Part shown: piece by piece, positions 42,959 through 49,698 of the stretch
How the letters are laid out: each line of letters opens with the position of its first letter
Numbering within the stretch: the stretch's first letter is position 1
Source: Solwaraspora sp. WMMA2056
GTDB taxonomy: Bacteria; Actinomycetota; Actinomycetes; Mycobacteriales; Micromonosporaceae
DNA length: 64,000 nt
Reading direction: 5' to 3'
Assembly: GCF_030345095.1 (NCBI RefSeq)
Contig: NZ_CP128360.1
Span: 3,658,001 to 3,722,000, forward strand
The notes under the pieces: model-generated
What the model saw: only the letters and a program-made list of their open reading frames with translations
Told to the model about the DNA's origin: nothing
Databases searched by the model: none
Position numbers and translations under genes: made by a program

Positions 42959-44407
42959 ATGGGCGTGACACGCCGCGCAAAGATCGTTTGTACGCTTGGC
43001 CCCGCGACTGCGTCCCCGGAGCGGATCCGTGGGCTGGTGGAAGCGGGCATGGACGTGGCCCGGCTGAATTTCAGCCACGGCAGCCACGACGACCACCAGC
43101 AGGTGTACCGCCTGGTCCGGGAGGCCGCCCAGGCCGCCGGTCGGGCCGTCGCCGTCCTCGCCGACCTGCAGGGGCCCAAGATCCGCCTCGGCCGGTTCGC
43201 CGACGGGCCGCACGAGTGGCGGACCGGTGACTCGGTCGTCATCACCAGCGACGACATCCTCGGTAGCCGGGAGCGGGTCTCCTGCACCTACCGCAAGCTG
43301 CCCCAGGAGGTCCGCCCCGGTGACCGGCTGCTGATCGACGACGGCAAGGTCGCCGTCGAGGTCAGCGCGGTCGACGGCCCCGACATCCGGGTGCTGGTCG
43401 TCGAGGGTGGGCCGGTCAGCAACAACAAGGGTGTCTCGCTGCCGAACGTCGCGGTCAGCGTGCCCGCTCTGTCGGACAAGGACGCCGCGGACCTGCGGTT
43501 CGCGCTCGGGCTGGGCGCCGACATGATCGCGTTGTCCTTCGTGCGCTCGCCGGAGGACATCAAGCTGGTCCACTCGATCATGGACGAGGAGGGCATCCGT
43601 CGCCCGGTCCTTGCCAAGGTCGAGAAGCCGGAGGCGGTCACCCACCTGGAGGCCATCGTCGACGCGTTCGACGGGGTCATGGTCGCCCGTGGCGACCTGG
43701 GCGTCGAGTTGCCGCTCGACGAGGTCCCGTTGGTGCAGAAGCGGGCCGTGCAGCTGTGCCGGGAGAACGCCAAGCCGGTCATCGTGGCCACCCAGATGCT
43801 CGACTCGATGATCGAGAACTCGCGGCCGACCCGGGCGGAGGCCTCTGACGTGGCCAACGCGGTGCTCGACGGCACCGACGCGGTGATGCTCTCCGGGGAG
43901 ACCAGCGTCGGCAAGTACCCGGTGCTCACCGTCAGCACCATGGCCAAGATCGTCACGACGACGGAGAACGGCTCGATCTCGGTGCCCCGGCTGCAGCACG
44001 ACCCCCGTACCCACGGGGGTGCGCTCACCTCGGCGGCGTCGCAGATCGCGCGGGCGATCGGCGCTCGGGCGATGGTCGCCTTCACCCAGACCGGTGACAC
44101 GGTGCGTCGGCTGTCCCGGCTGCACTGCGAACTGCCGCTGCTGGCCTTCACGCCGGTCGCCGAGGTGCGCGACCAGCTCGCCCTCTCCTGGGGCGTGGAG
44201 ACCTTCCTGATGCCGTTCGTGCAGCACACCGATGACATGTTCCGCCAGGTCGACCAGGCCATGCTCGGCCTGGGCCGGGCCAACCCCGGCGAGTACGTGG
44301 TGATCGTCGCCGGTAGTCCGGTCGGCACGCCCGGCTCGACGAACACGCTGCGGGTGCACCAGCTCGGCACCCTGGTCGACGCCGCGGCGGCCCGGGCGTT
44401 GCAGTGA
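42959..44407 (+). CDS. pyk: pyruvate kinase
   Basis: 482 residues from ATG. It turns phosphoenolpyruvate and ADP into pyruvate and ATP in the last step of glycolysis. The signature is VDVARLNFSHGSHDDH at the start, the active-site motif HLEAIVDAFDGVMVARGDLGVELPL with catalytic Glu/Asp, PVIVATQMLDSMIENSRPTRAEASDVANAVLDG, and VMLSGETSVGKYPV. The AB and C domains are complete, and the length fits the bacterial form. The stop overlaps the GTG of the thioesterase gene by 3 bp, so the two are coupled. Housekeeping gene. Confidence 0.97.
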   Translation: MGVTRRAKIVCTLGPATASPERIRGLVEAGMDVARLNFSHGSHDDHQQVYRLVREAAQAAGRAVAVLADLQGPKIRLGRFADGPHEWRTGDSVVITSDDILGSRERVSCTYRKLPQEVRPGDRLLIDDGKVAVEVSAVDGPDIRVLVVEGGPVSNNKGVSLPNVAVSVPALSDKDAADLRFALGLGADMIALSFVRSPEDIKLVHSIMDEEGIRRPVLAKVEKPEAVTHLEAIVDAFDGVMVARGDLGVELPLDEVPLVQKRAVQLCRENAKPVIVATQMLDSMIENSRPTRAEASDVANAVLDGTDAVMLSGETSVGKYPVLTVSTMAKIVTTTENGSISVPRLQHDPRTHGGALTSAASQIARAIGARAMVAFTQTGDTVRRLSRLHCELPLLAFTPVAEVRDQLALSWGVETFLMPFVQHTDDMFRQVDQAMLGLGRANPGEYVVIVAGSPVGTPGSTNTLRVHQLGTLVDAAAARALQ

Positions 44408-45369
44408 CCATGGGCGACCAGCCGGCCGGGCAGGTCCCGGCCGGCTCAGCTCCGCAGGTCCCGGCCGGCTCCGCACCGTCGGACGCGGGGCAGGTCGGCC
44501 CGGTCAGCGGTCAGGCGGCCGTCGACCACCTGCTCGAAGTGCTCGACCTGGCCCCGACCGGTCCGGCCACGTTCCGGGGGATCAGCCCGAAGGTCGGTCC
44601 GCAGCGGGTCTTCGGTGGGCAGGTCGCCGGGCAGGCGCTGGTCGCCGCCGGTCGCACCGTCGATCCGCAGCGGCTGGTCCACTCCTTGCACGGCTACTTC
44701 GTCCGTCCCGGCGACAGTTCCCAGCCGATCGACTACGAGGTGGAGAACATCCGCGACGGCCGATCGTTCTCGGTCCGCCGCTCGGTGGCCTACCAGCATG
44801 GCAAGCCGATCTTCTTCATGTCGGCGTCGTTCCACCATGTCGAGGAAGGGCTGGAGCACCAGGCGCCGCAGCCGCCGGACGTACCGCCGCCGGACGCGGT
44901 GCCGACCATGGCGGAGCGGCTCGCCCGCTACCCCGAACGGCTCGGTGTCTGGGCGGTGATCCCGCGTCCGATGGACGTGCGCTACGTCGGTGAGCCGGGG
45001 CTGGTCGCGCCCGGTGACCGTCCGGCCGACCCGTACCAGCGGGTCTGGATCCGGGTCGACGGCAAGCTGCCCGACGACCCGCTGCTGCACGCCTGCGTGC
45101 TCACCTACGCCTCCGACCTGACGCTGCTCGACTCGGTGCTGTCGGTGCACGGCGAGGTGTGGGGTCCGGGCGGGGTGGTCGGTGCCAGCCTGGACCACGC
45201 CCTGTGGTTCCACCGGTCGTTCCGTGCCGACGAGTGGTTCCTCTACGACTGCTGGAGCCCGTCGGCGGCGGGCGGGCGTGGCCTGGCCACCGGCCGGATG
45301 TTCACTCGCGACGGCCGGCACATCGCCACCGCCGTACAGGAAGGGTTGCTCCGCCGGGTCGGCGGGTGA
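44404..45369 (+). CDS. tesB: acyl-CoA thioesterase II
   Basis: 321 residues from the GTG at 44404 (ATG 44410 is an alternative). It hydrolyses acyl-CoA to free fatty acid and CoA. The double hot-dog fold shows RVFGGQVAGQALVAAGRTV and HSLHGYFVRPGDSSQPIDYEV in the first half, and GASLDHALWFHRSFRADEW with FLYDCWSPSAAGGRGLATGR in the second, including the catalytic Asp of the DHALWFH region typical of TesB. The first 35 residues hold a 24-bp tandem duplication (QVPAGSAP twice). Coupled to pyk. Confidence 0.92.
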   Translation: MTMGDQPAGQVPAGSAPQVPAGSAPSDAGQVGPVSGQAAVDHLLEVLDLAPTGPATFRGISPKVGPQRVFGGQVAGQALVAAGRTVDPQRLVHSLHGYFVRPGDSSQPIDYEVENIRDGRSFSVRRSVAYQHGKPIFFMSASFHHVEEGLEHQAPQPPDVPPPDAVPTMAERLARYPERLGVWAVIPRPMDVRYVGEPGLVAPGDRPADPYQRVWIRVDGKLPDDPLLHACVLTYASDLTLLDSVLSVHGEVWGPGGVVGASLDHALWFHRSFRADEWFLYDCWSPSAAGGRGLATGRMFTRDGRHIATAVQEGLLRRVGG

Positions 45370-45448
45370 CGCCCCGCGTGCGCCGCTGCCCGGGTTGGGC
45401 CGCCCGGCGTGGGCCGTGATCCGGAAACAGTGCCGTAACCTGAGAGGT

Positions 45449-45910
45449 ATGCGTCTCTCCGCCCGGGTCGACTACGCGTTGCGCGCCATCGCCGAGTTGG
45501 CGTTCGTCGCCGGCACCCCGACCCGGACGGTGCTCACCGCCGAGCAGGTGGCCCGGTCCCAGGGGATTCCCGCGAAGTTTCTCGAGAGCATCCTGCTGCA
45601 GCTGCGCCGGTCCGGTGTGGTGCAGGCGCAGCGCGGGCCCGACGGCGGGTACTGGCTGGCCCGGCCGGCCGAGGAGATCAGCCTCGCGGAGATCATCCGG
45701 GTGATCGACGGCCCGTTGGCCCACGTGCGGGGTCACCGGCCGGAGGATCTGGGCTACCAGGGCGCGGCCGCGGCGCTGCAGGAGGTCTGGATCGCGTTGC
45801 GGGCCAGCGAACGGGAGATCCTCGAATCGGTCTCGGTCGCCGACGTCGCCACCGGCACCCTGCCGGACCGGGTGCGTGACCTCGCCGCCGACCCGCGCGC
45901 CTGGATCTGA
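45449..45910 (+). CDS. Rrf2-family transcriptional regulator
   Basis: 153 residues from ATG with GAGAGG upstream. The winged helix is LSARVDYALRAIAELAFVAG, VLTAEQVARSQGIPAKFLESILLQLRRSGVVQAQRGPDGGYWLA. The cysteines that ligate an Fe-S cluster in IscR/NsrR members are absent, so it is of the cluster-free type (CymR-like), which senses cysteine metabolism. The neighbouring TSUP gene, in the same direction 163 bp downstream, is a plausible target and fits a sulfur theme. Confidence 0.88.
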   Translation: MRLSARVDYALRAIAELAFVAGTPTRTVLTAEQVARSQGIPAKFLESILLQLRRSGVVQAQRGPDGGYWLARPAEEISLAEIIRVIDGPLAHVRGHRPEDLGYQGAAAALQEVWIALRASEREILESVSVADVATGTLPDRVRDLAADPRAWI

Positions 45911-46002
45911 CGGCTCACCTGCGGCCACCGCTGCCGCGCCCAAAGCCACCCCGGTCGCTGCGCGGCTGACCGTCGCGGGTCGGGCTGACCAGATATTGCC
46001 GG

Positions 46003-46048
46003 TTGACAGGAGCACGCCGTGGGGCGCATTCTCTACTAACTCGGTAGG
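46003..46048 (+). promoter_or_regulatory. promoter of the TSUP gene with an Rrf2-like operator
   Basis: TTGACA (46003-46008) and CATTCT (46027-46032) are spaced by 18 bp, a good sigma-70-type promoter. Directly after it lies CTAC-TAACTCG-GTAG (46033-46047), an inverted repeat well placed to block transcription. With an Rrf2-family regulator gene next door, this is a candidate binding site. Confidence 0.45.
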
Positions 46049-46072
46049 TTTGATCGCTGAAGTAGGTGTGCC

Positions 46073-46978
46073 GTGCGTAAACTGCTGGTCCTCGCCCTGG
46101 TCGGACTCCTCGCGCAACTGGTCGATGGCGCGCTCGGGATGGCGTACGGGGTCACCTCCACCACGCTGCTACTGCTCGCCGGCATCGCACCGGCATCGGC
46201 CAGCGCCTCGGTGCACCTGGCCGAGATCGGCACCACCCTGGCCTCCGGTACCGCCCACTGGCGCTTCGGCAACGTCGACTGGCGGGTGGTGGCGCGGATC
46301 GCCGTACCCGGGGCGATCGGTGCCTTCGCCGGTGCCACCCTGCTCAGCTCGATCTCCACCGAGGCAGCCGGCCCGTGGATGGCCGGCATCCTGCTCGCCC
46401 TCGGTACGTACCTGCTTGTCCGCTTCGCCCGACCGGTCACCGCCCGCCGCGAACGCCCGCCGCTGCGCAGCCGGTTCCTCGCCCCACTCGGCCTGACCGC
46501 CGGCTTCATCGACGCCACCGGCGGCGGTGGCTGGGGGCCGGTGGCCACCCCGGCGCTGCTGGTCTCCGGCCGGATGGAGCCCCGCAAGGTGATCGGCTCG
46601 GTCGACACCTCCGAGTTCCTCGTCGCGGCGGCCGCCAGCATCGGCTTCCTGATCGGCCTCGGCTCGCAGGGTTTCGTCCTGCCGATCGTCGGCGCGCTGC
46701 TGGTCGGCGGCCTGATCGCCGCACCGATCGCCGCCTACCTGGTCCGGATCGTGCCCGCCCAACTGCTCGGCGCGGCGGTCGGCGGACTCATCGTGCTGAC
46801 CAACTCGCGGACCCTGCTACGCGCGTTCGACGCCCCCGACGCCGTCCGCTACACCGTGTACGGTGCCGTCCTCGTCGCCTGGGTGGTCGCCATCCGGCTG
46901 GCTCTGCGGGTGCTACGACGCACCGACCAGGCCGTCGCCACGCACCCGGATCACGACGAGCCCGTACCGGTGCGCTGA
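46073..46978 (+). CDS. TSUP-family membrane permease (sulfite exporter TauE/SafE type)
   Basis: 301 residues from GTG. Eight or so membrane helices with the internal repeat typical of the family: LAQLVDGALGMAYGVTSTTL and GLTAGFIDATGGGGWGPVAT are the conserved loops of the two halves. TSUP proteins export sulfite, sulfoacetate or related sulfonates. Its partner is the Rrf2 regulator upstream. The 3' end abuts the convergent PLP decarboxylase gene with no gap. Confidence 0.9.
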   Translation: MRKLLVLALVGLLAQLVDGALGMAYGVTSTTLLLLAGIAPASASASVHLAEIGTTLASGTAHWRFGNVDWRVVARIAVPGAIGAFAGATLLSSISTEAAGPWMAGILLALGTYLLVRFARPVTARRERPPLRSRFLAPLGLTAGFIDATGGGGWGPVATPALLVSGRMEPRKVIGSVDTSEFLVAAAASIGFLIGLGSQGFVLPIVGALLVGGLIAAPIAAYLVRIVPAQLLGAAVGGLIVLTNSRTLLRAFDAPDAVRYTVYGAVLVAWVVAIRLALRVLRRTDQAVATHPDHDEPVPVR

Positions 46979-48460
46979 CTACCTCGCCTCGGCGGAATCG
47001 GAGATCAACTGCCAGGCGGTGGCGACGTGCCGGCGTTCGGTACGCGGCCCACCCACCGCCAACCGCAGGGTGAACCGGCCCGCCACCCGGGTGTGGGTCA
47101 GCAGCACCCGCCCGTCGGCGTTGACCCGCCGCAGCAGTGCCTCGGCGGCCTCGTCCGGCTGGTCCCGCAGCTGGAAGCAGACCAACCCGAACGGGCCGGC
47201 GGTCACCAGGTCGAACCGGTCGTCGGCCCGCACCTGGTCGGCGAACCAGGCGGCGTGGGCCACCCCGGCCCGCACATGCGCCCGCAGGCCCTCGGCGCCG
47301 TACCAGCGCAGCACGAACCACAGCTTGAGGGCCCGGAACCGGCGACCCAACGGCACCTGCCAGTCCCGGTAGTCGAGGACCGCTCCCGACTCGGTGAGCG
47401 CGTTGCGCAGATACTCCGGCATCACCGTCAACGCCTCGACCAGCCCGGCCCGGTCGGCCACCCAGAACGCGTCACAGTCGAAGCCGGTCAGCAGCCACTT
47501 GTGCGGATCGAAACAGTAGGAGTCGGCCCACTCCAGGCCGGCATGCGTCCAGCGCAGCTCCGGGCAGACCGCCGCCGCACCGGCGTAGGCGGCGTCCACG
47601 TGCAGCCAGACCCCGTACTCGGCGCAGATCCGCCCGATCTCCGTCACCGGGTCGATCGCGGTGGTCGAGGTGGTGCCGATGGTGGCGACCACGATCGCCG
47701 GCCGGTGGCCGGCGGCCAGATCGGCGGCAATCGCCGTACGCAGCGCGTCGGGGCGCATCGCCAGGGTCACCGGGTCGACGTCGACCAGCCGGACGCCCCG
47801 GTCGCCGACGCCGGCGATCCGGGCCGCCTTCTCGATCGAGGAGTGCCCCTGGGTCGAGGTGTAGACGGTGTAACCGCCGGTGCCGGGCGCGGTGCTGGTC
47901 GCGGTGCCGACGGCGCGCCAGTCGCCGCCGCTGGCCCGGTGCAGCGCGGCCAGGGTGGCCACCAGCGTCGCCGACGAGGCCGAGTCCTGGATGACCCCGC
48001 CGCCGGCGGAGTCCGACCGGAACCGCTGCGGCAGCTCCAGCAACTGCGCCAGCCAGTCCATGACCACCGTCTCCAACTCGGTGCAGGCGGGACTGGTCGC
48101 CCAGAGCATGCCCTGGACACCGAGCCCGGCGCTGACCAGGTCGCCGAGCACGCTCGGTGCGGAGGTGTTCGCCGGGAAGTAGCCGAAGAAGCCCGGATGC
48201 TGCCAGTGGGTCAGGCCGGGTACCACCACCCGGTCGAGGTCGGCGAGGATCGCGTCGAACCGCTCGCCCCGCTCCGGCGGGGCGGCCGGCAGCGCCCCGG
48301 CCACCGCACCGGGTGCGGCGGTCGACTGGACCGGGTGTCGCTCCACCGTCTGCCAGTAGTCGGCGATCCAGTCGACGACCGCGTGCCCGTACCGCCGGAA
48401 GTCGTCGGCGGCCATCTGCGGTGCCGTAGGGGTCGTCGGGTTCTCGGTGTCGTCCGCCAC
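46979..48460 (-). CDS. pyridoxal-dependent aromatic-L-amino-acid decarboxylase family
   Basis: 493 residues from GTG 48460 (ATG 48415 possible). Group II decarboxylase signature: THWQHPGFFGYFPANTSAPS, VQGMLWATSPACTELE, HVDAAYAGAAAVCPE (PLP Asp) and SYCFDPHKWLLTGFDCDAFW with the Schiff-base lysine. The pattern matches aromatic-L-amino-acid decarboxylases (tryptophan, phenylalanine, tyrosine or Dopa), rather than the glutamate type. An amine exporter or pathway partner is not seen next to it; the convergent TSUP gene is probably unrelated. Substrate cannot be chosen from sequence. Confidence 0.9.
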   Translation of the reverse strand: MADDTENPTTPTAPQMAADDFRRYGHAVVDWIADYWQTVERHPVQSTAAPGAVAGALPAAPPERGERFDAILADLDRVVVPGLTHWQHPGFFGYFPANTSAPSVLGDLVSAGLGVQGMLWATSPACTELETVVMDWLAQLLELPQRFRSDSAGGGVIQDSASSATLVATLAALHRASGGDWRAVGTATSTAPGTGGYTVYTSTQGHSSIEKAARIAGVGDRGVRLVDVDPVTLAMRPDALRTAIAADLAAGHRPAIVVATIGTTSTTAIDPVTEIGRICAEYGVWLHVDAAYAGAAAVCPELRWTHAGLEWADSYCFDPHKWLLTGFDCDAFWVADRAGLVEALTVMPEYLRNALTESGAVLDYRDWQVPLGRRFRALKLWFVLRWYGAEGLRAHVRAGVAHAAWFADQVRADDRFDLVTAGPFGLVCFQLRDQPDEAAEALLRRVNADGRVLLTHTRVAGRFTLRLAVGGPRTERRHVATAWQLISDSAEAR

Positions 48461-48525
48461 GACGTCGAGTCGATCAAGAATCGGCCCGGTAGACAAGCCG
48501 GTCCGCACAGATCGACCCGGTCGGC

Positions 48526-49698
48526 TCAGCCGGTGCCGGTGCCGGCACCAGCCGCCCGCCGGGTCGACGGGGCGCCCCGCCCCGGCCGGGCCGCCGGTCG
48601 GCGGGCCCCCGGCAGGGGCACCTCGGCCCGCGCCTCGACGGCCGGGCCGGTGCTGGCCCGTACGGTCAGCCGTGGGTCGAGCAGGGTGGCGGCGGGGACG
48701 GACTCGCCGTCGACCTTGCGCATCAGCAGGGCCACCGCCTGCCGACCGACCTCCTCGGCCGGCACCAGCACCGAGGTCAGCGCCGGACCGGAGCGCTCGG
48801 CCACCTCGTCTGGGCAGATCGCCACCACCGAGATGTCGTCCGGCACCTGCCGGCCCAACGTCGGCAACGCGGCCAGCACGTGGCCCACCGCCGCCTCGTT
48901 GTGCACCACCAGCGCGGTCAGCCCGGGGTTGCGGTGCAGCAGCCCGGCCAGCTCCCGGCGGACGGCGTCGTAGTTCTCCTCGCAGGGCTGGGCGACGGCG
49001 TCGACGCCGTACCGGGCGGCGCTCTCGGTGACCCCGGCCCGGGTCCGGTGGGCGAACCCGGTCTCCCGTTCGTAGACCACCGACGGGGCGCCGAGCAGGG
49101 CGATCCGCCGGTGACCGAGGGCGGCCAGGTGCCCGACGCACACCTCACCGGCCCGATAGAAGTCCAGGTCGACGCAGGTCAGACCCGACGCCTCGGCCGG
49201 GAAACCGATCAGCACGCTGGGCCGTTCCAGCTCGCGCAGCAACGGCACCCGGGGGTCGCGCATCTCGACGTCCATCACCACGATGCCGTCGACCATCGCG
49301 CTGGCCGCGATCCGCCGTAGGCCGGCCGGGCCCTCGTCGGCGGTGACCAGCAGTACGTCGTGGTCGAACTGCCGGGCGGTGGTGACCACGCTGGTGGCGA
49401 ACTGCATCAGGACCGGTAGGTGCATGCCGGAGCGCAACGGCAGCACCAGGGCGATCACGTTGGCCCGTCGGCTGGCGAGCGCGCGGGCCCCGGCATGCGG
49501 GTGGTAGCCGAGCGCGTGGATGCTGGCCAGCACCCGTTCCCGGGTCGACGCCGAGATCGCCCGCTTGCCGCTGAGCACATAGGACACGGTGCTGACCGCG
49601 ACCCCGGCGTGCCGGGCGACGTCGGCGATCGTCACCATGTCGGGCCGCTTGCCGGTGCCGGCCGGTCCACCGTCCGGTGGTAGTGACCGCGTGGACAC
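48526..49698 (-). CDS. LacI-family repressor of the GH3 operon
   Basis: 390 residues. The GTG at 49698 overlaps the GH3 stop by one base (TAGTG) with GGGGGAG upstream; ATG 49638 is an alternative. HTH: VTIADVARHAGVAVSTVSYV plus LSGKRAISASTRERV. The hinge helix ARALASRRANVIALVLPL joins a periplasmic-binding-protein-like sugar domain (VDGIVVMDVEMRDPRVPLL, ALVVHNEAAVGHVLAAL). The last 30 residues are a Pro/Arg-rich tail, longer than usual. It is co-transcribed with the GH3 gene, and two palindromic operators in front of that gene fit autoregulation of this pair. Confidence 0.9.
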   Translation of the reverse strand: MSTRSLPPDGGPAGTGKRPDMVTIADVARHAGVAVSTVSYVLSGKRAISASTRERVLASIHALGYHPHAGARALASRRANVIALVLPLRSGMHLPVLMQFATSVVTTARQFDHDVLLVTADEGPAGLRRIAASAMVDGIVVMDVEMRDPRVPLLRELERPSVLIGFPAEASGLTCVDLDFYRAGEVCVGHLAALGHRRIALLGAPSVVYERETGFAHRTRAGVTESAARYGVDAVAQPCEENYDAVRRELAGLLHRNPGLTALVVHNEAAVGHVLAALPTLGRQVPDDISVVAICPDEVAERSGPALTSVLVPAEEVGRQAVALLMRKVDGESVPAATLLDPRLTVRASTGPAVEARAEVPLPGARRPAARPGRGAPSTRRAAGAGTGTG

